DNA of 64,000 bases. It comes from Desulfovibrio sp. Marseille-P6017. Its GTDB lineage: Bacteria > Bacillota_A > Clostridia > Peptostreptococcales > Peptostreptococcaceae. Shown here piece after piece: positions 9,907 to 18,856 of this stretch; position 1 is the first letter of the stretch; each line of letters opens with the position of its first letter. Made by a program: the position numbers and the translations under genes. Where the stretch lies: NCBI GenBank assembly GCA_900604495.1, contig UWOR01000005.1:1-64000 (forward strand). The letters are read 5' to 3'. Under the pieces are notes generated by a model. That model was not told the origin of the DNA, ran no database searches, and saw nothing but the letters and a program-made list of their open reading frames with translations.

Positions 9907-11139
9907 ATAACTTTTATGAAAAACTATATGAAACTCTGTTCCCTTATTTATTTCACTCTTAACATATATATCTCCATTTTGACCTTCTATTATAGATTTT
10001 GCCATTGCAAGCCCTATTCCTACACTATCCTCTTTTGAGCTATTCTTTCCCTTATAAAATCTCTTAAATATATGAGGTAAGTCTTTTTTATCTATTCCTT
10101 CTCCGCTGTCTTTTATTATTATCTCTGAATATAATGGATTTTCCTCATAAATAATAGTTAAACTTCCATTTTTAGGAGTATGTTCTATACAGTTCTTTAT
10201 TATATTTAATAAAGCTTCCGTTGACCAATCTATATCTCCATAATATGTTGCATCATCATCTCCATTTATATCTAAATTTATATTTTTAAGCTCTATTGGA
10301 ATTAAACTTGGCTGAAGAGCTCTTCTTACTAGCTCTTTAATATCCACTTCTTCTTTTTTGAAATCTATAACTTTAGCTTCTACCTTAGAAAGTTTTAACA
10401 TACTTTTTATAAGCCACTCCATCCTAGTTAACTGAGATTTTATTTTATCTAAAAATTCAACCTTTGTTTCCTTCGGTATATCCTCATACATAAGGTCATT
10501 TAGTATTATAAGCGATGTCATAGGAGTTTTTAGCTGATGTGATATATCTGATATAGTATCATTTAAAAATATTTTATCATTATTTAATAGCTCTACTTTT
10601 TCTTTAAGAATATTCGTCATCTTAATTAACTCAGTTTTTAAAAGACCTATTTGTCCTTCTTGATTGGAATTTTTCATTTCAAATATCCTTCCTTCTGACC
10701 TATTATAAACATAATCAGTCATATCAGTTATATCTGAATATACCTTTTTAAAATAATATATAGATAATATTAAAAATAAAACAAATACAAATACTAAAAA
10801 CAATATATTTACACTTAAAAGTTCATTAATACTCTCACTTATAATAGGTTCATTTCCAAAACTTATACTTTTATTATAATTATAATTTTCTAGGATATCT
10901 TTACCTAAGTCTATATTTTCCTTAGAACCACCTTGAGTTATTATATCTACTATTTGTGATTCTAAATTTGGATTTTTATGTAATATCTCTCCTAATATTG
11001 CTTGATTATTTTCAACTACCTTAAATTTTATTATATTTATATTCATAAAAGTAATACTTATAGATAACCCTATACTAATTAGTAATAAAATAAAGCAATT
11101 TCTTAAAAATCTTTTCATCTCTGGATTAAATAGAAACAT
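9898..11139 (-). CDS. Sensor histidine kinase
   Basis: Membrane kinase of the two-component pair. Counting from the ATG at 11139 (413 aa), it has helices at about 13-33 and 108-130 with a small outside loop of about 75 residues. A HAMP-like linker follows, then an H-box with H201 (ISDISHQLKTP), an N-box (NIIKNCIEHT), and G-boxes DSGEGI and GIGLAMAK. The GGAAGTGA site upstream of 11139 makes it the best start. In-frame ATG at 11154 and TTG at 11169 are possible alternatives. The gene overlaps the response regulator by 14 bases, implying translational coupling. Its signal probably comes from, or through, the ABC permease encoded next to it. Confidence 0.88.
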   Translation of the reverse strand: MFLFNPEMKRFLRNCFILLLISIGLSISITFMNINIIKFKVVENNQAILGEILHKNPNLESQIVDIITQGGSKENIDLGKDILENYNYNKSISFGNEPIISESINELLSVNILFLVFVFVLFLILSIYYFKKVYSDITDMTDYVYNRSEGRIFEMKNSNQEGQIGLLKTELIKMTNILKEKVELLNNDKIFLNDTISDISHQLKTPMTSLIILNDLMYEDIPKETKVEFLDKIKSQLTRMEWLIKSMLKLSKVEAKVIDFKKEEVDIKELVRRALQPSLIPIELKNINLDINGDDDATYYGDIDWSTEALLNIIKNCIEHTPKNGSLTIIYEENPLYSEIIIKDSGEGIDKKDLPHIFKRFYKGKNSSKEDSVGIGLAMAKSIIEGQNGDIYVKSEINKGTEFHIVFHKSYSD

Positions 11140-11827
11140 TATCTTCACTTCCATTCCACTTGTAACCAAGACCTCTTACAGTAATTACAAACTTAGGATC
11201 TGTTGCATCATCTTCAATCTTTTCTCTAAGTCTTTTTATATAAACCGTAAGAGTATTATCATTTACAAAGTCATATGTGACATCCCAAAGTTTTTCAAGA
11301 ATTTTTGATCTACTTAAAACTACATTGTTATTTTGTATTAAAATCAACAATAACTTATATTCAACTGATGTTAGAAAAATTTCTTCTCCATTTTTAAATA
11401 CTCTTGCTTCTAATGTATGTATACTTAAATTTTTAAACTTTAATATTTTTTTATTATCATTATTATTACCTTTTCTTCTAAGCACAGCTTTTATCCTAGA
11501 TACAAGCTCTCTTACTCTAAAAGGCTTAGTTATATAATCATCTGCTCCTATGTCTAATCCCATTACAATATTAACTTCTTCATCACAAGCAGTTAAAAAT
11601 ATTATTGGTATATCTTGTGACTTTCTAACTTCTTCACAAAAATCATAACCATTTCCATCAGGTAAGGTTACATCTAAGAGAATAATACCATATTCTTTTT
11701 CATTAATATTTTTTCTACTGCTTTCTAAATCTTTACATATATCTATATTAAAGCCTTCTTGTTCTAGTGCATATTTTACTCCAAATGCTATAGTACTATC
11801 ATCTTCTATCATAAGAATATTTGTCAT
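11126..11827 (-). CDS. OmpR/PhoB-family response regulator
   Basis: Receiver domain with acidic pair D9/D10, phospho-acceptor D52 (LLDVTLPDG) and conserved lysine in the YITKPF motif, followed by a winged-helix DNA-binding domain ending in the usual VRGLGYKW. The ATG at 11827 follows GGAGG by five bases. A TTG at 11839 lies inside the ribosome binding site region and is unlikely. It is first in the operon regulator-kinase-ATPase-permease and probably controls both its own promoter and the exporter. Confidence 0.92.
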   Translation of the reverse strand: MTNILMIEDDSTIAFGVKYALEQEGFNIDICKDLESSRKNINEKEYGIILLDVTLPDGNGYDFCEEVRKSQDIPIIFLTACDEEVNIVMGLDIGADDYITKPFRVRELVSRIKAVLRRKGNNNDNKKILKFKNLSIHTLEARVFKNGEEIFLTSVEYKLLLILIQNNNVVLSRSKILEKLWDVTYDFVNDNTLTVYIKRLREKIEDDATDPKFVITVRGLGYKWNGSEDNVSI

Positions 11828-11909
11828 AATTTCCTCCAATTTAATTTTATTTTCCTATAATTATTATACAATATATAAAATAATATAATATAATACTTCT
11901 TATAAAATT

Positions 11910-11923
11910 ACATATTAGTCACT
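11910..11923 (-). promoter_or_regulatory. Candidate response-regulator box upstream of the regulator gene
   Basis: The 14-mer ACATATTAGTCACT (plus strand) is identical to part of the palindrome at 9889-9906 and lies about 85 bp upstream of the response regulator start, in the same orientation. Autoregulation is inferred. Confidence 0.4.
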
Positions 11924-11940
11924 TTAATATGATAATGTAC

Positions 11941-12003
11941 AAAAAAGAGATTTAAAGAAATGAACTAAATAATTTCAGCACAATTCCTTTAAATCTCTTT
12001 TTT
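11941..12003 (-). terminator. Terminator after the small acidic membrane protein gene
   Basis: Arms of 17 bases (AAAAAAGAGATTTAAAG and complement) surround a loop of about 29 bases, with T-run on either strand. It separates the two-component operon from the upstream minus-strand gene. Confidence 0.75.
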
Positions 12004-12123
12004 TAATAGGTTTATTTTATTATTTAATAAAGTAATCATTGAATCTAATAGGGTATTCAATGATTAAATCGCATTTTACATCTGCATTTAGTATATTCTA
12101 TTTCGTTGATATTGTCAACTCAA

Positions 12124-12549
12124 TTATTCGTCATATTTTTCATATTTATCTTCTTCAAATTCTTCTTCCTCTATATCACATTTATCTACTTTTATCTGAT
12201 CTATATAATGATTTAATTCTTTTGGTGATACTATTTCATCATTTTCATAACTTAATCGTCTAGAATTAAACTCATCTATTTTTTCTTTTAATTCTTCATC
12301 TTCATCTTTTTTATTGTAAATCTCATCACATTCTTTATCATAAGACTCTTCATCTTCTAGATAATCTAAATAATTTAACTCATCAGACATTTCTCTATCA
12401 AGTATATAGTTTTTTATCTTTTTATAAGAAAAATATGCACCTAACCCTGTTAAAATGGTTATTCCTGTATACATTATAATTTTTTTGTTTTCTTCCCATC
12501 TTTTTTCTGCTTGTTTCTCTAAAAATTTAGTTGCCAGATATTTAATCAT
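12124..12549 (-). CDS. Small single-pass membrane protein, acidic tail, unknown function
   Basis: 141 aa. A short basic N-terminus is followed by one membrane helix (about 25-42) and a very acidic, Glu/Asp/Tyr/Lys-rich cytoplasmic tail likely to be coiled or disordered. I do not recognise a family beyond a loose likeness to small YtxH-like anchored proteins. An AGGAG site lies about 11 bases upstream of the ATG, rather far. It stands alone between two signalling genes with its own terminator. Codon use fits the surroundings, so it is probably a real gene. Confidence 0.65.
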   Translation of the reverse strand: MIKYLATKFLEKQAEKRWEENKKIIMYTGITILTGLGAYFSYKKIKNYILDREMSDELNYLDYLEDEESYDKECDEIYNKKDEDEELKEKIDEFNSRRLSYENDEIVSPKELNHYIDQIKVDKCDIEEEEFEEDKYEKYDE

Positions 12550-12663
12550 AATGCTTCACTCTCCTAGTGTTTTATCATATTGAATATAGTATTTGTATTA
12601 TTCAAATAAAAATTATCATATCTGGCAATATACATATATTGTTATTATGCATTAAATTTATTA

Positions 12664-14596
12664 CTATGCTTTTATTGCTTCATCTTCTTCTAATTTTGCA
12701 TCATCATTTTTTTGCAATATAACTTTTACTACTGTTCCCTTTCCTTCTACACTACTAATATCTATTGCTCCATTTAATGCTTCTATCATTTGTTTTACTA
12801 TATTAAGCCCTATTCCGCTACCTTCTTTAGTTTCTATAGAATCGCGTTCTGCTCGTTCATATCTATTAAATATATTTTTCAACTTACGTTTAGGAATTCC
12901 TACTCCTGTATCTTTTACTGAAATTATTATTAACTGATCCGTATCTTCAACTTTTACATCTACAGATCCATTTTCTTTATTATATTTAATAGCATTAGAT
13001 AATAAATTTAAAATTATTTTTTCTATAAATTGTGTATCTACAGAAGTATATACTTCTTCATGTTCAGTATCGAAAATTAAATTTATATTTCTCTCTGTAG
13101 CGTATGTTAATACAGAGTCAGTTATATCTTCTACTAAACTAACTATATTTACATACTTTAAATCCACATGTAATTTATCACTTTCTAATTTGATAGAATC
13201 TATAAAATTATTTATTTGTTTTATTAATCTATTGCAATTTTGTCTAATAATTTGATTAAATTCAATTAAATTATCATACTTTTTCTTTTTAATATTTAAA
13301 TCTTGCATTTGAACGGTTGAGTAAATTACATTTACTGGCGTTTTAAAATCATGAGATATATTTGCTAGAACTTGGTTTTTTATTTCGTCTAATGTTTTAT
13401 TATACTCTAATTCTTCTTTTATTTTAGCTAACTTTATTCTATCTTCCATATTTTTTATTATAAATATAGATAATGTTTTATTTTTACGTCTTTTAATTAT
13501 ATTAGTTTGCTCTCCATAAAACTCTGTTCCACGGAATGAATACTTTAGGTTTAGATATTTAACAGGTTTTTTGATATCATCAATTTTCTTTATGCTTTCT
13601 CTTTCACTTTCATCAACTATATCAAAAAGAGTTCTTCCTAAAATATAATCACTACTATATAGATTAAAATATTCATTAATTTTTTCATTTGCAAAAACTA
13701 TTACTCCATCTTCACAAACTATTACTCCATCTGGAAGATACATTAATATCTCTTCATATCTATTTTTATAGTCTTTAAATCCTTTATTTACCTCTTCTAA
13801 TCTTTCCTTCTCCCTAAGTAGATTTCTGTATAATAATTGATTTGGCCTTCTTATAATATCCATATAACAAATTTTTGATATACATATACTATTTACTAAG
13901 CATATTAGAAGTAATGTTAAGAAAATGTATGTGTTATATATTTTTAAATATGCGCTTAAGACTCCATATATTAACATGAAAGCTAAATAAACTAATCTGG
14001 ATACATTGTATATTTGAATATCTCTCATAGCCCTTTTTGATATTCTATTATCTAGTTTTTTATATTTTTATTATATAAATAGCACCTATAATGTATACTA
14101 TTTCTACTATAAAAGAATATACAGTAATTCCACTTTTGCTATAAACCATTGGAATAACTGATGTTCTACATAGCACTAATAATGATAAAACTGTAAGTAT
14201 TATTAATGTATTTATAATTTTTTTTATATTTATCTCATTTTTATGTTTATTTAAAATGTACATTGTTAGTAAAATCTCTACACCTATACCTAAAAATCCA
14301 ATGTGTGTAATTGTATTTATATGTTGATATTCATGCTTATACATTAGCATCGAAAAAGCATAAACTAAGTTGATAATTCCAGAAAACGCAAAAACCATGG
14401 ATATGTGTTTATATATATTATCTTTATTTAAGTCAGAATAAGATGTATTTACTAAAAATCCGCAAATCCCTATAGTACTATTTAATATAAGTAATACGCT
14501 ATATATGTGTATAAAGCTAAACTTTCCAAGTAATATATACAGTATAACTAAAATAAATATATATATCTTCATTATGTTTTTGACACATTCGTTCAT
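12664..14596 (-). pseudogene. Frameshifted membrane histidine kinase (MASE3-like + PAS + kinase)
   Basis: Two reading frames read as one protein: 14596-14060 (178 aa, about six membrane helices) and 14028-12664 (454 aa: two more helices, PAS domain about 90-190, H-box NISHDFKTP, and ATPase G-boxes DTGVGIP and GSGIGLNIV). Reading in the second frame upstream of its ATG gives a sensible sequence (KYKKLDNRISKRAMRD) right up to the T5 run at 14065-14069 (A5 on the coding strand). Removing one A joins the frames into about 644 residues. The eight-helix front resembles the MASE3 sensor domain. No response regulator is adjacent, so the intact gene would be an orphan kinase. Alternatively the two parts are made separately, since AAAAAGGG precedes the second ATG. 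Confidence 0.65.
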
Positions 14597-14750
14597 ATAT
14601 CATTAATCCCCTGATAAGTTAATAGTAGTACATTAAATTGTAATTTTCTACCTAAAATCGCATTTTAATATAAACATTTTCCGTCAAAATATACGTAATT
14701 TCTAACTTTAAAGTTTTTATCATAAAATTTTCTATTATGAATTTAATTAA

Positions 14751-14786
14751 AAAAATCACTATACTAAATTTAGCATAATGATTTTT
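14751..14786 (-). terminator. Terminator after the TrpP gene
   Basis: The imperfect stem AAAAATCA(C)TAT / ATA(A)TGATTTTT lies ten bases after the stop codon and is followed by a T-run on the minus strand. Confidence 0.7.
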
Positions 14787-14795
14787 CATAACTCT

Positions 14796-15362
14796 CTATT
14801 TATTAAAACTACTTAAGTTTTTATATCCTAATCTATTTACAGAAGATGTCACAACTTTAACTAAAAATATACCACATACTAGGTTAATTCCTATAGCTGG
14901 AACTACAGCTACTAAAAATAAAGCTTTAAAACTGCCTGGTAATCCAACTAAGGCTAATGCTGCTAGTAAGAATGTAGTACCACTAATTAAAGTTCCTATT
15001 GGAAGTATAATCATTGAAACTATAAAATCCTGAATTCTTTCACTTAGTTTTTTTACAAAAGGAAGCTTATAAATTACATACATAAATAAATAAACTAAAT
15101 TAGTTGTTATCACTTTATCTATTATATTTGGTATCTGTCCACCTGGAAATTTAGATGTTAAACCTGCAAATATTCCACATGCTATACCACAAATTAGAGA
15201 AGTTTTATAATCTCCTTTATTTATAATCATTATTGTAAATAACATAATCAAAGATATATCAGGTTGTATTGGTAAACCTATAGCTGGTGTAAGTTGATGT
15301 ATAATTAAACCTAATGCTAAAAGTAATGCATTTAAAACCATTTTTTTTGTATTTAATTTCAT
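14796..15362 (-). CDS. trpP: Tryptophan transporter TrpP family protein
   Basis: Integral membrane protein, 188 aa, five or six helices. The sequence KFPGGQIPNIIDK (about residues 70-83) is the signature shared with Bacillus TrpP, which takes up tryptophan. The family resembles substrate-binding components of ECF transporters. A Trp-specific T-box leader lies 120 bp upstream, which independently supports tryptophan as substrate. GGAGGACAATATT precedes the ATG. It is monocistronic with a terminator. Uptake should rise when uncharged tRNA-Trp accumulates. Confidence 0.85.
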   Translation of the reverse strand: MKLNTKKMVLNALLLALGLIIHQLTPAIGLPIQPDISLIMLFTIMIINKGDYKTSLICGIACGIFAGLTSKFPGGQIPNIIDKVITTNLVYLFMYVIYKLPFVKKLSERIQDFIVSMIILPIGTLISGTTFLLAALALVGLPGSFKALFLVAVVPAIGINLVCGIFLVKVVTSSVNRLGYKNLSSFNK

Positions 15363-15479
15363 AATATTGTCCTCCTAAATCTTTTAAATATTTTTTAATC
15401 AATAATTGCCATATATTTAAATCACATTCTTTATGTTTTCTTCTTCATATCATACTTATCACCACCTTTAATTTATAAA

Positions 15480-15765
15480 ATAAAAAACTCCGTCCTAAAT
15501 TAATAGGACGGAGTTTATCCGCGTTGCCACCTAATTTATGTATAACAAAATCAAGTTATACATCTCTCATTTTAGGATACTATCATATCCCATTCGCTAT
15601 AACGTGCGATTTACGGTAAAGCCTACTCTCATATAATATGATTTCAGTTTACTCCTCAAAGGCCCATTCACTAAATTTCTTCTTGTTGAGCTTCCACCAT
15701 CCTCAACTCTCTATTTTGAACCTAAATTTAGTTACTATCCCTTTTCTTAGGATTATAAAAATTTT
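15480..15765 (-). promoter_or_regulatory. T-box riboswitch, tryptophan type, controlling trpP
   Basis: On the minus strand the leader begins near 15765. It has the Stem I apical motif AGGATGGTGGAAGCTC, then a specifier region AATGGGCCTTTGAG in which TGG (15666-15664) sits where the specifier codon is expected. The T-box core AGGTGGCAACGCGG is at 15532-15519, followed by a strong terminator (15516-15485, stem AAACTCCGTCCTA). Uncharged tRNA-Trp would stabilise the antiterminator and allow trpP transcription. This accounts for most of the gene-free stretch 15363-15937. The rest is AT-rich spacer plus the terminator of the GH42 gene. Confidence 0.9.
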
Positions 15766-15883
15766 TAATTATTGTAATTATATTCTTAATTTTTAATAAA
15801 GTCAATTCTTTTTATCTTTATACTCTTATTTATATGTAAAAAATGTAATCGTGTTACTAATTTTGACTATATTAATAAAAAAT

Positions 15884-15913
15884 AGCTGCATATAAATATA
15901 TTTATATACAGCT
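15884..15913 (-). terminator. Terminator of the galactoside operon
   Basis: The near-perfect stem AGCTGCATATAAAT / ATTTATATACAGCT is followed by TATTTTTTATT on the minus strand, 25 bases after the beta-galactosidase stop. Confidence 0.8.
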
Positions 15914-15937
15914 TCTAAGAAAAGGAGTTGATAACTT

Positions 15938-17983
15938 TTATTTAGATTTTTTTAATACTAATGTATCATAGGGTTTAAGTTCTATACTTCCTAAAACCTT
16001 TTTATTAGTAATTAAATCTTCATATAAATTATCTATTATAACATCTTGATTTTCTTCTGTGAAATTCATCATGAAGTAATATTTATTTTCTTCATTCTCT
16101 CTTATTTGTATAGAAACACCTTGAGGGGTTTCAAAATCATGTGTTTCTATAATATCTAAGTCACATATTACATTATCATAAAATTCACTTAGGAAATCTT
16201 GATTTGTTCTAGCACCTATATAGTACCCTTTACCTTTATTAAATCTATTCATAGTTATAGCTGGACTACCTTTATAAAAATCATTTTCATAATTAGCTAA
16301 AACTTCTGCATTTATAGTAGATATTACATTACAATAATCTTTTACATCAAAATTTTTCTCATTATAATTAATACTATTTTTATCCTTAGGATATAATGTA
16401 TCTAACTCTAATATATCTATACCATATATCTCTTTAAGAGTATTTGCCCATCCACCTATATAAGTTAAATCATTTTCATTAACTAATCCACTTATATATG
16501 AACCAACTAAAACTCCACCATTGCTTACATATGATTTAAAATTATCCATAGTTTCCTTTGTCATAAGGTACATCATTGGTGCAACTACTAATTTATACTT
16601 AGATAAATCAGCTCTTGGAGTTATAACATCTACAGATATATTTTTATTCCAGAAATATTTGTAATGTTCTTGTAGCGTTTGAGGATATCTTCTTGATTCT
16701 ATTCCAAACCCTTGAGCATCTTTTAATGCCCAGTCATTATCCCAATCATATACAATAGCTACTTTTGAGTTTTTCATACTTCCTTTTATTTCTTTTATAT
16801 TTTCAAGTGCTTCTCCAACTTGAGAAACTTCTTTAAATACTCTATTTTCACTTGAATTATCATGATCAATTACTGCACCATGGAATTTTTCAGAAGAACC
16901 TCTTGATTTTCTCCATTGGAAGTAAAGTACACTGTCTGATCCATGTGCTACAAGTTGCATTGCTGATAATTTATGCATACCTGGTCTTTTTGATTTATTG
17001 ACATTATGCCAGTTTACTCCACTTGGAGTACATTCCATTATTAAAAATGGCTGTTGCTTTAAGCTTCTATATAAGTCATTTATAAATCCAACTTTACTTG
17101 CTAAATCTGAAGTTTTCTCCCAATCATTATGCCAAGCTGGATAACAATCCCAACTTAGTATATCTACATGTTTTGAAAATTTTTCATAATCTAAGCTTTG
17201 AAATGGTATTAAATCATTTGTATCTGCCATAAAGTTTGTAGTTATCGCTATATTAGGTGTTAACTCTCTCAATGGTTTAATTTCATTTTCATAAAAATCT
17301 ATAGTTTGATCAGTTACAAATCTCTTCCAATCTAAATTTAATCCATGAACTGCACCTTCTCCTATTGATGAAGGTGACTCTATCTCTGACCAGTCTGAGT
17401 ATGAATGACTCCAAAATGGTCCCCACCAAGCTTTATTTACATTCTCCACGGTCTTATATTTATTTTTAAGCCAATTTCTGAAATTTTCTTGGCATAAATC
17501 ACAATGACATTCTCCACTAAATTCATTTGAGATATGCCACATTATTAATGCCGGATGATTTTTGTATCTATTAGCTAATTTACGATTTATAGATTGTGTT
17601 TTTTCTCTATACACCGGTGAAGAAAAGCAATGATTATGTCTTCCTCCATGAAGCATTTTTTCTCTTCTTTCATTTGTTCTTAATACTTCTGGATATTTTT
17701 TAGACATCCAAGCTGGCCTTGCCCCACTTGGAGTGGCAAGTATTACCCTACCACCTTGTTTATATATATCATCAATTATTTTATCTAGCCATTCAAAATT
17801 ATAATTTCCTTCTGTTGGCTCAAGTGCACTCCATGCAAATATACCTACTGTCATAGTATTTACATTTGCTAATTTCATCAATCTCATATCATCTTCTAGA
17901 ATTTCTGGATAATCTAGCCATTGATCTGGATTATAGTCTCCTCCATGAAGTAATCGTTTCTCATTGTTATATGTAAATTCCAT
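15938..17983 (-). CDS. ganA: Beta-galactosidase, glycoside hydrolase family 42
   Basis: Cytoplasmic enzyme (681 aa, no signal peptide) that removes terminal beta-galactose from imported galactosides. From the ATG at 17983 the acid/base is E154 (ISNE) and the nucleophile E317 (IMECTPS). Four cysteines (C119, C159, C161, C164) form the structural zinc site known in GH42 enzymes. The catalytic barrel is followed by a trimerisation/amidotransferase-like domain (about 400-610) and a small C-terminal beta domain. The chosen start has GGGGGA seven bases upstream and leaves 16 bases after the preceding permease gene. A longer reading to 18037 would overlap that gene without a binding site. It is last in the operon. 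Confidence 0.93.
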   Translation of the reverse strand: MEFTYNNEKRLLHGGDYNPDQWLDYPEILEDDMRLMKLANVNTMTVGIFAWSALEPTEGNYNFEWLDKIIDDIYKQGGRVILATPSGARPAWMSKKYPEVLRTNERREKMLHGGRHNHCFSSPVYREKTQSINRKLANRYKNHPALIMWHISNEFSGECHCDLCQENFRNWLKNKYKTVENVNKAWWGPFWSHSYSDWSEIESPSSIGEGAVHGLNLDWKRFVTDQTIDFYENEIKPLRELTPNIAITTNFMADTNDLIPFQSLDYEKFSKHVDILSWDCYPAWHNDWEKTSDLASKVGFINDLYRSLKQQPFLIMECTPSGVNWHNVNKSKRPGMHKLSAMQLVAHGSDSVLYFQWRKSRGSSEKFHGAVIDHDNSSENRVFKEVSQVGEALENIKEIKGSMKNSKVAIVYDWDNDWALKDAQGFGIESRRYPQTLQEHYKYFWNKNISVDVITPRADLSKYKLVVAPMMYLMTKETMDNFKSYVSNGGVLVGSYISGLVNENDLTYIGGWANTLKEIYGIDILELDTLYPKDKNSINYNEKNFDVKDYCNVISTINAEVLANYENDFYKGSPAITMNRFNKGKGYYIGARTNQDFLSEFYDNVICDLDIIETHDFETPQGVSIQIRENEENKYYFMMNFTEENQDVIIDNLYEDLITNKKVLGSIELKPYDTLVLKKSK

Positions 17984-17999
17984 ATTTATATCCCCCATT

Positions 18000-18854
18000 T
18001 TATCCTTTTGTTCCACCTGCTGCAAGTCCTGATACAAAGTGTTTTTGTAATGCTAAGAAAGCTATTACTATAGGTATACTAATTAATATTGCTCCCGCTG
18101 CAAATGTTGTGTAACTAGCTCCCATCTTATCACTAACTAGCTTGTAAAGACCTATTGGTAAAGTATAAGATTCAGGCTCTCTAAGTATAACTGATGAAAG
18201 AGCAAAATCTCCTAAAGGACCTGTAAATCCATTCATTGCTACAACTGCTAACATAGGCCTTGATAAAGGCATTATTATTTGCCAAAATATTCTAGTTCTA
18301 CTAGCACCATCTATTCTTGCACTTTCATCTAAATCTCTTGGAATTGAATCCATATACCCTTTTAAAAGATATGCATTCATAGGAATTTGACCTCCTACAT
18401 ATATGAATATCAATAACCAGTGACTATTTATTAATCCTAACATTTGTGCCAAAACAAATATTGCTGTTAGCGCTGAAAATTGTGGTATCATTTGTAAAAG
18501 CATAAACGCCATTAATCCATTTTTTCTTCCTTTAAATCTAAATCTAGAAAATGCATATGCTGTAAATGATACCGATATTAGTGAGAATATCATTGTAAAT
18601 ATACTTATCTTTAATGAATTTAAATACCATTGTTTATAATGTAGAGTTCCTACACCCGCAAATAACTGTGAGTAATGTTCTGTTGTAGGATTTTCAGGTA
18701 TAAGGCTTGTACTCACTAAACTATTACCTGGATTAAAGCTAGCTCCTATTGTCCATAAAAGTGGGTAGATAATAATTACACATACCGAAATTAATAGTAA
18801 ATATATTAATGCCTTTTTTATATTATTTTTACTTTTTGAATTTAATACATTCAT
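18000..18854 (-). CDS. ganQ: Sugar ABC transporter permease, MalG/GanQ type
   Basis: Inner-membrane subunit, 284 aa, six helices, with the conserved cytoplasmic EAA-type loop (ESARIDGASRTRIFWQIIMP) that docks the ATPase. It starts three bases after the stop of the MalF-type partner. It belongs to the operon binding protein-permease-permease-GH42, arranged as in the Bacillus ganSPQA locus for galactan oligosaccharides. No ATPase gene is present, so a shared MsmX-like ATPase elsewhere in the genome is inferred. Confidence 0.9.
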   Translation of the reverse strand: MNVLNSKSKNNIKKALIYLLLISVCVIIIYPLLWTIGASFNPGNSLVSTSLIPENPTTEHYSQLFAGVGTLHYKQWYLNSLKISIFTMIFSLISVSFTAYAFSRFRFKGRKNGLMAFMLLQMIPQFSALTAIFVLAQMLGLINSHWLLIFIYVGGQIPMNAYLLKGYMDSIPRDLDESARIDGASRTRIFWQIIMPLSRPMLAVVAMNGFTGPLGDFALSSVILREPESYTLPIGLYKLVSDKMGASYTTFAAGAILISIPIVIAFLALQKHFVSGLAAGGTKG

Positions 18855-18856
18855 AT

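Noticed and set aside
6475..11839. Bacitracin resistance module (BceRSAB)
   Set aside because: Gene order fits, but the permease is 875 aa with two large outer domains rather than the BceB form with one, and the kinase has a 75-residue outer loop, unlike BceS.
12039..12263. 74-codon plus-strand frame near 12.1 kb
   Set aside because: It overlaps a terminator and the antisense of the acidic membrane protein gene, with no ribosome binding site.
15480..15765. tRNA-like gene because of the GC-rich hairpins and conserved loops
   Set aside because: The arrangement of Stem I motif, T-box core and terminator identifies a T-box leader; no cloverleaf can be drawn.
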